This document shows, one piece after another, positions 7,085-16,477 of a stretch of DNA of 40,216 nucleotides. Position 1 is the stretch's first letter, and every line of letters begins with the position of its first letter. Location of the stretch: positions 1 through 40,216 of the forward strand of contig NZ_SCNG01000010.1 of assembly GCF_005503555.1 (NCBI RefSeq). Direction: 5' to 3'. The DNA comes from Rudaea sp. 3F27F6 (GTDB taxonomy: Bacteria; Pseudomonadota; Gammaproteobacteria; Xanthomonadales; Rhodanobacteraceae). Made by a program: the position numbers and the translations under genes. The notes under the pieces were generated by a model that ran no database searches, was not told the origin of the DNA, and saw nothing but the letters and a program-made list of their open reading frames with translations.

Positions 7085-9177
7085 GCCGCTTCGAGCCCGG
7101 CCGCCGCGCGCCGCCCTGCGAGCTGCTGTATCTCCTCGATGATGTGCTTCTGCGACAGCACGCTCAGGTCGATCACTTCCCTGGCCTGGGCGACGTAGTA
7201 GGCCAATTGCTCGTCGCTGCGCGAAAGCGAGCCGTCGAGCGCCGTTGCGACCTGCTGCAGACGCTCGATCAATTCCCCGTTCGACTTGCCGAACAGTTGC
7301 ACCGCCGCTTCGAGCGCGTCGCTGAGGCTCGCCACTTCGACCGCACTGCCGGTGACTTGCGCGGCGACCGCACCGAGCTTGCCGGTCTCGGCTTCGATAT
7401 GGTCGGTGAAGCGCGTGCCGACGCGATCGAGCAGATCCGCCGAGGTGGTGATCAGCGCATCGACCGCGCTTCGCTGCTCGGTGGACGCATGATTGACCGC
7501 GTCGAGCAAGGTCTGCAGCGTGGCGAGAAGACGGTTGCGCTCCTCCAGCATCGCGTTGTCGCGGACCATGCTGTCGGAGAGTTTCTGGCGCAGCTCGGCG
7601 ACCACCTCGGCGGCCGCCTTCGGAGCTTCCGACGCGGCCTGCACGAGACGCGAAATCTCGGCGATCGTTGCGCCGGCATGCGCCTGCGTTTGCGCCGAGA
7701 TATCTTGCGCGGTGCGTGCCAGCGTCTCGCAGATTTCCCGCTGCCGGGCGTCGGTGTGTTCGCCGGCCTGCTCCCAGCGCCGGCTCAGTTCGGCGGTCGT
7801 GGCGCCGAGCGTTTCCGTCCACGTCGCCAGGCGCTCGCTGTCGCGCGACTCCAGTGTTGCCTGCAAACCCGTATGCGACTCGTGCACGACGCGGACCAGC
7901 GCGGTGGCGTGTTCCTCGAACGTTGCCGCCGCCGCGCTCATGGCTTGTTGATTGCGCGACGCGAGATTCTCGTTGGCGGCCTCCTGAAGCGATAGCGCGT
8001 TTTTCCACGCATCGGCCGCGCTGCCCGCCGCCGCGTCGAGGCGCGAAGCAACGCTTTCCACGAGACCGGCCGAGCGCTGGTCGAACGTTTCGCCGAATCG
8101 TTCGAGCGAATCGCGCAAATCCCGGTTGAGTGTCTCGTTCGATTGCCGCTGCTGCGCCAGCACTTCGTTCCATATCTGCGCGACGGTCGCGGTGCTCGCC
8201 TCGAAACCGGACGACAGGCCGCTCAACTGCCGCCGCACGGCCTGGGTGACGGTATCGTGCATCGATGCGGTTTCGCGCGCGAGGCCGGCCAAGGTGGTTT
8301 CCACGGCAGGCTGCAGCGCCATGCCGACGACGCGGCCGCTTTCAGCGACGCTCTGCTTCAGTGATTGCTCCACCGAGGTAGCGAGACGCGCGTAGGCCGC
8401 TTCGGTGCGGATATGGAAGGCGTCCTGACCGGCGAGCTGGCGCTCGCCGACCGCGATGTTCTGCTGTTCCAGCGTCGTCATCATCATCTGCAGGCGATCG
8501 ACCAAGGTCGGCATCCATTCGCTCTGCCGCTGCAGGAGTTTGAAGGCTTCTTCGCGCTGGTGGTTCTGCGAGTAGATGCGCAAGGTCGTCGCGATCTTCG
8601 CGTCGAGCGATTGCGCCGCCTGCAGCCTTTCGCGTCGGCACAGCGCGGAAAGCAGGCCGAGCATCGCCGAGCACGCGACACCGGCGATCGAAGTGCCGAA
8701 CGCAAACGCCAGCCCCTTGACCGGCGCGGCGAGCGATCCGCGCATAGCCTGCAGATCGGTCGCATTTTCCAGCGCCAGCCCGGCGCCTCGGAGCGTCGCC
8801 ATCATGCCGAGCAGGGTGCCAAGCATGCCGAGCAGCACGAGCAGGCCGACCAGATACGGCGTCAGCGACGGCGACGGCAGCGCCACGCGCTCGCCCTCGA
8901 TGCGCAGGCGCGCCGCGTTGCGCAGGCTGGGATGCAGGCGGCCGAGCCAGGCATCGAGGCTCGGTGGCGCCGCGGACAGGTCCGCGACGGCAAGCTGCAG
9001 CGAAGCTGTGGCTTGGCGATAGCGGTACAACTCAAATGCGCCCGCGAGATAGCAGGCGCCGATCAACAAAGCAGCGGCAGCACCGAGCGGATTTGAGCCG
9101 ACATAGCCGGCGCCGATCCAGCAAACGACGGCGAGACCGGCGAAGAACACCACGAGATAAACAAGATTTTTCAACAT
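7081..9177 (-). CDS. MotA/ZorA-like membrane protein with long coiled-coil tail (DUF802)
   Basis: 698-aa protein. Predicted membrane helices are near 4-24, 30-50, 105-128 and 153-180. The last two resemble the MotA/TolQ/ExbB core (LGMLGTLLGM, then PVKGLAFAFGTSIAGVA). From about 185 to 690 it is almost wholly alpha-helical coiled coil rich in Ala, Glu and Gln, with repeated blocks such as LNRDLRDSLERFGETFDQR that belong to the DUF802 repeat family. The fold plan equals that of ZorA, whose pentamer extends a long intracellular tail from a proton-driven motor. The start ATG has a good AGGA site overlapping the end of DUF3348. With the MotB-like neighbour it should form an inner-membrane ion-driven complex; the tail would project into the cytoplasm. 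Confidence 0.9.
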   Translation of the reverse strand: MLKNLVYLVVFFAGLAVVCWIGAGYVGSNPLGAAAALLIGACYLAGAFELYRYRQATASLQLAVADLSAAPPSLDAWLGRLHPSLRNAARLRIEGERVALPSPSLTPYLVGLLVLLGMLGTLLGMMATLRGAGLALENATDLQAMRGSLAAPVKGLAFAFGTSIAGVACSAMLGLLSALCRRERLQAAQSLDAKIATTLRIYSQNHQREEAFKLLQRQSEWMPTLVDRLQMMMTTLEQQNIAVGERQLAGQDAFHIRTEAAYARLATSVEQSLKQSVAESGRVVGMALQPAVETTLAGLARETASMHDTVTQAVRRQLSGLSSGFEASTATVAQIWNEVLAQQRQSNETLNRDLRDSLERFGETFDQRSAGLVESVASRLDAAAGSAADAWKNALSLQEAANENLASRNQQAMSAAAATFEEHATALVRVVHESHTGLQATLESRDSERLATWTETLGATTAELSRRWEQAGEHTDARQREICETLARTAQDISAQTQAHAGATIAEISRLVQAASEAPKAAAEVVAELRQKLSDSMVRDNAMLEERNRLLATLQTLLDAVNHASTEQRSAVDALITTSADLLDRVGTRFTDHIEAETGKLGAVAAQVTGSAVEVASLSDALEAAVQLFGKSNGELIERLQQVATALDGSLSRSDEQLAYYVAQAREVIDLSVLSQKHIIEEIQQLAGRRAAAGLEAA

Positions 9178-9183
9178 GACTTC

Positions 9184-9909
9184 CTAGTTTGCGGGCCGGA
9201 GCGCTGCGAGCAGGCCCTCGACCGGTTGAAAACGAACATCCAGTTCGGCCAGCAGTACGTTGCGCATGTCACGACGGAACACATCCAGCCATGCGCCCGT
9301 CGCCGGGCCCGTATCGTCCGGCGCCTTGCGTTCGTCCGTACGCAGGCGCTCGAAGTGCTCGCCGAGCAAGGCAGGCACCGCGCTCAGCAGCTTCTGCTCG
9401 CGCGCGCTCAGGGCAAGCTCCATCGCGGCGTCGACCGCGGCGAGCCGCGGCATATCGCCCGAACCTTGGGCAAGCCGGTCGCGCAGACGCCCGCGCAGGC
9501 TGCCCGTCGCCACCAACATCTTGCGCTGCAGCTCGACATAGCGCTGACGAAACAGTGCGTAGTCGACTTGCGCGTTCGCCTCGGCTTCTCCGGCGCGCGC
9601 GCGTTCACCACTGCTCTGCCCCGCGTCGGCCAGTTCGGGCACGTCGGCAATGGCGCGCACCAACGTGGCCCGCAGGCGCGCGCAGTCGTTTTCCTCGACG
9701 TTGTCGGAGATCGGCAGGTCGGGATCCGGCGTGGACGTCTTGCCGTCGAGCGCGGTCGACAGCGCAATGGCCTGAGTCCAGTCGAGCCACTGGCCTAGCC
9801 GGTCCGGCAACGATTGGCTGGGTGGAGAGGGGGCGACGTCCGTCAGTCGCGCGAGTAAGCGGATGAACGTCGGACCACGGACGACCGTCCGTTGAAGAGC
9901 TTGCACCAT
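9184..9909 (-). CDS. DUF3348 family protein, first gene of the motor-like operon
   Basis: 241-aa soluble protein, predicted cytoplasmic, of the DUF3348 family. The N-terminus has GPTFIRLLARLTD, the middle is acidic and low in order (around 60-110), and a helical C-terminal half contains VDYALFRQRYVELQRKM and WLDVFRRDMRNVLLAELDVRFQPVEGLLAAL, which look like helical packing surfaces. It ends 6 nt before the DUF802 gene and probably heads the operon. The family co-occurs with DUF802 and DUF2894 (established co-occurrence as I recall it). No enzymatic motif is visible; a cytosolic adaptor or effector of the motor is inference. Confidence 0.85.
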   Translation of the reverse strand: MVQALQRTVVRGPTFIRLLARLTDVAPSPPSQSLPDRLGQWLDWTQAIALSTALDGKTSTPDPDLPISDNVEENDCARLRATLVRAIADVPELADAGQSSGERARAGEAEANAQVDYALFRQRYVELQRKMLVATGSLRGRLRDRLAQGSGDMPRLAAVDAAMELALSAREQKLLSAVPALLGEHFERLRTDERKAPDDTGPATGAWLDVFRRDMRNVLLAELDVRFQPVEGLLAALRPAN

Positions 9910-10109
9910 GCTACCGGCTAAAAGACCGTTATTTTACATGCAGATGACGCCGGAGCGGAGACCGTCGATTCGACGCGCGGCTGCGCCTCGATCAAGCGCG
10001 GAAGGTTTGCCGCCCAAGGTCACCGCCTTTTGTACTTGTCCGGTTTTCGCCAGAGACGACGTTTTTGCTTGCGAATGCCGTCGCAGTGTACGGCAACGGA
10101 GAAATGTAG

Positions 10110-10577
10110 ATGAACATCGGGTCACGGGTATCGATCACGGGCGGCGCCTTTGCAGCGTTGGCCTTTATCGCTTCGGCGCATGCGCAGACGCCGATCAAGG
10201 CGGGGCTGTGGGAAGAGACGAGCACCGTCGCGCGCGGCGGCACCGCGCCGCGCACCGTGACGATACAAAATTGCCTCAGCCAGGAAGAACTCGACGCCAA
10301 TCAATTCGACCGCGTACTCGCGCGGATCAAGAACAACAAGAGCTGCCAAGTGCAGAATCTCAGGCACGACGCTCGCGGCGCGTCCTCGGAATGGACCTGC
10401 AAAGGCACGAACCTCGATCTGCATGGCAAAGGCGAGCTGGTTTTCGACGACGCCACGCATTTTCATATGTCGTCCGAAGAACACAGCAATATCAACGGCC
10501 GCACGATGGATACGAATCTGAGCGTGCAATCGCATTGGATCTCCGCGCAGTGCGGCGACGTCAAGCCGCTGAAGTGA
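10110..10577 (+). CDS. DUF3617 family periplasmic protein
   Basis: 155-aa protein with signal peptide ending around AHAQ (residues 1-25). The mature part opens with PIKAGLWEETSTV, the hallmark of DUF3617 proteins, and has paired cysteines (QNCLS, KSCQV, WTCKG, AQCGD) suited to periplasmic disulfides. Function of the family is unknown. The ATG follows GGAG. The thioesterase gene starts 7 nt after its stop, so they are probably cotranscribed. The 200-nt gap upstream separates it from the divergent DUF3348 gene; I cannot assign firm promoter boxes there. Confidence 0.8.
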   Translation: MNIGSRVSITGGAFAALAFIASAHAQTPIKAGLWEETSTVARGGTAPRTVTIQNCLSQEELDANQFDRVLARIKNNKSCQVQNLRHDARGASSEWTCKGTNLDLHGKGELVFDDATHFHMSSEEHSNINGRTMDTNLSVQSHWISAQCGDVKPLK

Positions 10578-10584
10578 CCTGCCG

Positions 10585-11169
10585 ATGATTGAACTCATGC
10601 AAGATCAATCGAACACAGCGGCCGAGCGGACCACGCTCGAACGCTGGCAAACGGAAGAAGCCGCCGTACGGCGACGCCTCGACAAGAACGAAGGCATCAT
10701 TCCGCCGGAACTGGCGCAGCAGCACGACGGCATTGCCCTGCTGCGCGCGATTCTCGACGGTGAACTGCCGCCTCCGCCGATCGGCCGAGTTGCCGATTAC
10801 GTTCTTATCGACGTCGACCATGGGCGCGCGGTCTTCCAAGGCACGCCGAAGTTCGACTACTACAGCCCGATCGGCAGCGTACATGGCGGCTGGATCGCCA
10901 CCCTGCTCGACTCCTGCGTCGCCTGCGCGGTGATGTCGACCCTGCCCGGTGGCAAAGGCTTTACCACGCTGGAATTCAAGATGAATTTCGTGCACAAGCT
11001 GACCGACCGTACCGGGCCGGTCCGCGCGAGCGGATACATCGTGCACGCCGGCGCGCGCGTGGCGACAGCCGAAGGCCGCTTGGTCGATGCGGCCGGGCGG
11101 CTCTACGCGCACTGCTCCACGACCTGTCTGATTCTCGATTCGAACGGCACGGCGAAACCGTCGCCGTAG
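10585..11169 (+). CDS. PaaI-type hotdog thioesterase
   Basis: 194-aa cytoplasmic protein of the hotdog-fold acyl-CoA thioesterase superfamily. The C-terminal 120 residues carry the fold: SVHGGWIATLLDSC (catalytic helix with HGG), TTLEFKMNFV, GPVRASGYIVHAGARVATAEGRL and HCSTTCLI. About 60 N-terminal residues are an extra helical segment seen in some family members. It hydrolyses acyl-CoA esters; substrate unknown. It is closely spaced behind the DUF3617 gene and converges, 4 nt apart, with the methyltransferase. Confidence 0.85.
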   Translation: MIELMQDQSNTAAERTTLERWQTEEAAVRRRLDKNEGIIPPELAQQHDGIALLRAILDGELPPPPIGRVADYVLIDVDHGRAVFQGTPKFDYYSPIGSVHGGWIATLLDSCVACAVMSTLPGGKGFTTLEFKMNFVHKLTDRTGPVRASGYIVHAGARVATAEGRLVDAAGRLYAHCSTTCLILDSNGTAKPSP

Positions 11170-11173
11170 CGAG

Positions 11174-11980
11174 CTAGGGCCGCGTCGCGCTGACCAGAAG
11201 TACCGTTGCCGCGCAGAAGAACTCTTCGCGCGCGGCGAGATCGTCGAGCGTGCGCAGAAAACCGGCGCGGCGCTCTTCGTCGATCGCACCGAGTTCGCAT
11301 GCACGCTTCGCCATCTGTTCGATCTGGAAACCCTTGCGCAGAAAGCCCGCGTCGATCGGCACGATGCGCGGCTCGCAGCGGATTTCACTCATGCCGAGCC
11401 GGCGCAGCCAGATCGCCAGCCATTTGCCCACGCCACCGTGGGCGAACGAATCGCAGAACGCATCAAGCACCGCGCGCGTCGTCGCGCGGTCGGGGTGCGC
11501 GAGCGTCAAAGTATCGAAATCCGGTTCGACCGCGACGATACGGCCGCCGCTGCGCACCACTCTCGCGGCTTCGCCTAGCGCCGTTTCGGGATCGTCCACA
11601 TGCAGCAACACGCGAGAGATGCGGCACGCGTCGAAGGCGCCGTCGGCGAACGCAAGTGAACGCACGTCGCCGACGAGGAAACGCGAGGCGAAGGTGGAAT
11701 TGCAATCGCGCGCCAGCGCTTCCTCGACCATGCGGCGGCTCAGGTCGATGCCGGTGGCGCAGCCGCGCGCGCCGACTTCGGCGCGCATCGCGCGCACGTC
11801 GTCGCCGGTACCGCAGCCGACATCGAGCACGGCCGCGCCGTCGCGCAGGTGCAGCAGGTCGAACGAACGCCGGTTGATCTCGCCGAAATGATCGGCCGCG
11901 GTGCGGTCGAGAAATTCCACGAGCGCGCCCGTCTGCGCGGCCGAATCGACGTGTGAGAACGCGGATATCTGCTCGGACAT
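11174..11980 (-). CDS. Class I SAM-dependent methyltransferase
   Basis: 268-aa cytoplasmic methyltransferase. SAM-binding motif I is VLDVGCGTGDD (51-61), the acidic post-I residue follows in GIDLSRRM, then DVRSLAFADGAFDACRISRVL (motif II region) and VVRSGGRIVAVEPD. It resembles UbiE/Methyltransf_11-type enzymes acting on small molecules; substrate not determinable. I prefer the ATG at 11980 (MSEQISAFSHVD). A GTG at 12022 would add 14 poorly conserved-looking residues. It is downstream of the OmpA gene on the same strand with a gap of about 58 nt. Confidence 0.8.
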   Translation of the reverse strand: MSEQISAFSHVDSAAQTGALVEFLDRTAADHFGEINRRSFDLLHLRDGAAVLDVGCGTGDDVRAMRAEVGARGCATGIDLSRRMVEEALARDCNSTFASRFLVGDVRSLAFADGAFDACRISRVLLHVDDPETALGEAARVVRSGGRIVAVEPDFDTLTLAHPDRATTRAVLDAFCDSFAHGGVGKWLAIWLRRLGMSEIRCEPRIVPIDAGFLRKGFQIEQMAKRACELGAIDEERRAGFLRTLDDLAAREEFFCAATVLLVSATRP

Positions 11981-12038
11981 CGTGCGGGTTCCGCAGCGCG
12001 CCGGGAATCGAAGCAACGACACCCGGCGCGGCGGTCGG

Positions 12039-13025
12039 TTACTGCTTGACCAGCTCGACGCGCCGGTTCTTCGCCCGGCCTTCGTCGGTATCGTTGCTCG
12101 CGATCGGTGCCGATGCGCCCATGCCTTGCGCGTTCAACCGGCCCGCGGCAATGCCGTAGTCGCGGACCAGGGCCGCGACGATCGCGTCGGCGCGCCGGCG
12201 CGACAGTGCCAGGTTGTAGTCGGCGTTGCCCTGATTGTCGGTGTGTCCGGTGAAGGTCAGCTTGATGTCGGGATGGTCGCCGAGCAGCTTGGCGATCTGG
12301 TCGAGCTGCGGCTTCGAGTCCGGCTTGATGTCGGCCTTGTCGAAATCGAAGTAGATGCCGTAGATGATCGCCTTGCCGGTGCTGAGCAGGCTCTGGTCGA
12401 GCGCATTCGCATCGACCGAGACCATGCCTTTGTCCATCGGCTTGGCCTGCGACACCATGACGTAGGCTCCGGCCCGCGGCGGCACATGAAACGCCAGGTC
12501 GGCGACATACACGGCGACTTGAATATCGCCGTCCGCACGCGCCAGCTTGGCGACGATGTAACGCGCTTCCTCCGCATCGGAAACGCCCTGGCGCGCTTCG
12601 AGCGTGTTGCTGAGACTGAGGTGCATCAGTTCCGGCGCACGGCCGCCGAAAAAGCGGCCGCATTCGTCGTCGCCCGAACAGCTCCACAGCGTGGACATGC
12701 CGGCCTTCGCCAGCGCGTCGCGATAATTCGCAAACACTTCGAGGCCGCTGCGCCCTTCCGGCTCCAGATAGAACAGCTGAGTGCGCTTGCCTTCGACCTT
12801 GAGCACCTTCGGCGGCGGCGCATCCTCGTCGTTGCTCGCGATCGGCCCCATGGGGAACGTTGCCTGATCGAACGCGCGCTGGTCGTAGCCGACCAGGGCC
12901 GAACCGGGATAGCGCGCGATCATCGGATGATCCTTGCAGCCATCGCAGTTGCTGGGCAGATCGTCCGCGGATGCCGTGCCGGCGAACATGACCATCGCCA
13001 TCAAAAACCATTTGTTGAAAAACAT
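12039..13025 (-). CDS. DUF4892 and OmpA-domain envelope protein
   Basis: 328-aa protein with a signal peptide cleaved after TASA (residue 20). Residues about 30-200 form a DUF4892 domain (MIARYPGSALVGYDQRAFDQ), with a possible disulfide in the loop WSCSGDDECG. Residues about 215-328 form an OmpA peptidoglycan-binding domain (IYFDFDKADIKPDS, FTGHTDNQGNADYNLALS, NRRVELV). It is probably outer-membrane or periplasmic and anchored on peptidoglycan. The ATG at 13025 has a GAGG site and directly precedes the signal peptide; an upstream in-frame start would add a basic leader that spoils the signal. Its tail resembles the MotB-like protein at 6.4 kb only through the shared domain. Confidence 0.88.
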   Translation of the reverse strand: MFFNKWFLMAMVMFAGTASADDLPSNCDGCKDHPMIARYPGSALVGYDQRAFDQATFPMGPIASNDEDAPPPKVLKVEGKRTQLFYLEPEGRSGLEVFANYRDALAKAGMSTLWSCSGDDECGRFFGGRAPELMHLSLSNTLEARQGVSDAEEARYIVAKLARADGDIQVAVYVADLAFHVPPRAGAYVMVSQAKPMDKGMVSVDANALDQSLLSTGKAIIYGIYFDFDKADIKPDSKPQLDQIAKLLGDHPDIKLTFTGHTDNQGNADYNLALSRRRADAIVAALVRDYGIAAGRLNAQGMGASAPIASNDTDEGRAKNRRVELVKQ

Positions 13026-13112
13026 AACTACCTCACTGGGGTTGATTTCATGTCGTACTCGCCGATGTCCGTTCGATCGGGCTCCGCGCACCGGCATGCG
13101 GAGCCTGCCCCT

Positions 13113-14516
<1,404 letters not shown>

Positions 14517-14663
14517 GGTTTTACCTGCTGCGAGAATGAATCTTGCGGCCGCGTGGGCACGGGCCGGACGGCGGCGTCTGCCACCGTGACCAGCTATTAC
14601 GTCGCCGCAAGAGAAAACCGGACACGGGCCGCCGTTGCCGCCGGCGGCCAAGCGCCCAGCACC

Positions 14664-15740
14664 TTAGGGAGTGAGACAGAGCGTTTCGGTATCGCTCGCT
14701 TTCAACAGCGGATTGGCGATGCGCCAGATCTGCGCCGGGGACTCGTCGTCGTAGGCGCTGCGGTGGGATTCGAAGTAGATCCAGCGCCCGTCCGGGCTCA
14801 TCGCCGGCGCGCCGTCCTCTTCTTTCGGATCGGACGTGACCGGCACGACCTGACTGCCGTCTGCCGCAATCAGATAGATCTTCGGTTCGGTATCTCCGGA
14901 ATCGTCCTCGCACGAGGCCGAACCGCGATAGAGGGCGGACTCGACGATCCATTGTCCGTCCGCCGCCCACGACGCATCGCTGTCGCAATGGTCGATACTC
15001 GAATCGAGGCCGGTGATCTGCGCAAGCCCGCTGCCGTCCGGATGCACGGTGAACAGGTGGTAGCCGCCGTCCTTGAGCGGATTCGTGCGCCGCTGAAACA
15101 GAATGCGGCTGCCGTCCGGCGACCAGACCGGAAGACGGTTGTCGCCGTCGCTGACGATGCGCTGCACCGCGCCGGTCTGCAGCGAAAGAATCGCGATGGC
15201 GCCGAGCGTGCGGTCCGACGATTGCGTCTTGGGAACATCGAGATCGTCCTCGAACGCGACCGCGCTGCCGTCGGGTGCGAAGGTCGGCTCCTGGTACGTA
15301 TGCCCCGGCATGGCCGCGGCATTGGTCACGCGCTGCAGCGCACTGCCGTCCGGTTTGACGATCCAGATATCGCCGTTGAGCTTTGCGGCGTTCTGCGTGT
15401 CGGCAAAAGTCACGCGGTCGACGGCGCCGTTCCAGCTCGCCAGGCCGTTGACATTGGTCGCGCCGTAGCCGTCGTAGATCGCGCTCGCCGTACCGCCTTC
15501 GGCCGGCATCTTCCACACTCCGCCGGGGCCGCCGTTGCCGTCATAGCCGCGGCTGTACAGCGTGAACATCAGTGTCGTGCCGTCCGGCGAAAACGCCGGG
15601 TTCTGCGCGCTGTTACTGCCGCTCGTCGCGTAGATCAGCTCGGCGCCGTCGCTGCGCGAGTTCGGTGTCGCCGCGAACGCCGATGCGCAGATCAGCGCGA
15701 GCGCCAATCCGTTCAAGCAAACTCCTGTATACGCTTTCAT
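14664..15740 (-). CDS. Secreted PD40/TolB-like beta-propeller protein
   Basis: 358-aa protein with a signal peptide (cleavage near ASAFAA, residue 24). It has repeated TolB/PD40 blades: NPAFSPDGTTLMF, EPTFAPDGSAVAFED, LPVWSPDGSRILFQ, ASWAADGQWIVES and PAMSPDGRWIYFES. These indicate a six- or seven-bladed propeller acting in the periplasm or outside. It lacks the TolB N-terminal domain and the tol-pal genes are absent, so it is not TolB itself. Cysteine pairs (DHCDSD, ASCEDD) could stabilise blades. Function unknown. Confidence 0.82.
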   Translation of the reverse strand: MKAYTGVCLNGLALALICASAFAATPNSRSDGAELIYATSGSNSAQNPAFSPDGTTLMFTLYSRGYDGNGGPGGVWKMPAEGGTASAIYDGYGATNVNGLASWNGAVDRVTFADTQNAAKLNGDIWIVKPDGSALQRVTNAAAMPGHTYQEPTFAPDGSAVAFEDDLDVPKTQSSDRTLGAIAILSLQTGAVQRIVSDGDNRLPVWSPDGSRILFQRRTNPLKDGGYHLFTVHPDGSGLAQITGLDSSIDHCDSDASWAADGQWIVESALYRGSASCEDDSGDTEPKIYLIAADGSQVVPVTSDPKEEDGAPAMSPDGRWIYFESHRSAYDDESPAQIWRIANPLLKASDTETLCLTP

Positions 15741-15871
15741 CTATCGAATCCTCGTCGGTTGCCGATTCGCGATGCACCGCCGACTTGATTCATCGCGCCG
15801 GCTGCGATCGTCCGCATCGAAGCAACGTCACGCGCTGCGCAAAACGGACAAAGCACGCATCCCCCGTTCGG

Positions 15872-16255
15872 CTACGAACGCGCTGCAGCCGGCGCCTTGA
15901 GATGAATAAGGACATTGCTCGCGAACAGCGCGAGCGCGACGACGAGGCAGGTCGCGGAGACGCCGACCACGGGCATCGCCGCGATGTGTCCGCTGACCAG
16001 CACGCCGAGGCCGGCAAGGAACGCCGGCAATGCGAGGTTGTGCAGCCAGAAGTGCCAGCGCGCGAGCCGCGTTTCTGCAGCGGCGGGATAGAAGTGATAG
16101 ATGAGGCCGGCAAGCGCGAGCGAAGCCCAGCCGAGCAAAAGCATATGCGCGTGAACCGGGGCGAGGACGAAGTTCTCGTTCATGCCCATGATCAGGCCGA
16201 GCAGCGCGCCGGCGAAAAGATAGACGACGGCGAGTTTGAGGAAGCGCAATCCCAT
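15872..16255 (-). CDS. Short haem-copper-oxidase subunit I-like membrane protein
   Basis: 127-aa protein with about four membrane helices. The core APVHAHMLLLGWASLALAG, then LIYHFYP, resembles the first His-bearing helices of cbb3 oxidase or nitric-oxide reductase subunit I, but the protein covers only a small part of such a subunit and cannot hold the full metal site. Stand-alone proteins of this kind are annotated as cytochrome-oxidase-like in related bacteria; role unknown. I chose the ATG at 16255 because GGAG lies 7 nt upstream; a start at 16267 or 16330 is possible. The 222-nt divergent gap to the next gene probably holds both promoters. Confidence 0.7.
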   Translation of the reverse strand: MGLRFLKLAVVYLFAGALLGLIMGMNENFVLAPVHAHMLLLGWASLALAGLIYHFYPAAAETRLARWHFWLHNLALPAFLAGLGVLVSGHIAAMPVVGVSATCLVVALALFASNVLIHLKAPAAARS

Positions 16256-16477
16256 TTCGATCTCCATGACGAATTCGATTTGCCTGCCGCGGCCGTGGCC
16301 CAAAGCCCGAATCGAGCCGGCAAGCGGCAACGAATACGCCGCAACGCGGAATTTGCGGACATCGAAGCAGCTTTGTCCTGCCGGGACGCGATCTGTCGTA
16401 TTGCACCTCGCGATGGTGCGAGTTGGTCTTTCTGCGCGCAGTCGTCGCCCTATTTCATTCGCACTTGAGGATTTCAG

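Noticed and set aside
14664-15740. PD40 protein as TolB
   Set aside because: No TolB N-terminal domain and no tolQRA or pal genes alongside.
16401-16429. TTGCAC -35 box upstream of the 16478 gene
   Set aside because: The matching -10 position reads TGGTCT, too far from consensus to support a promoter call.
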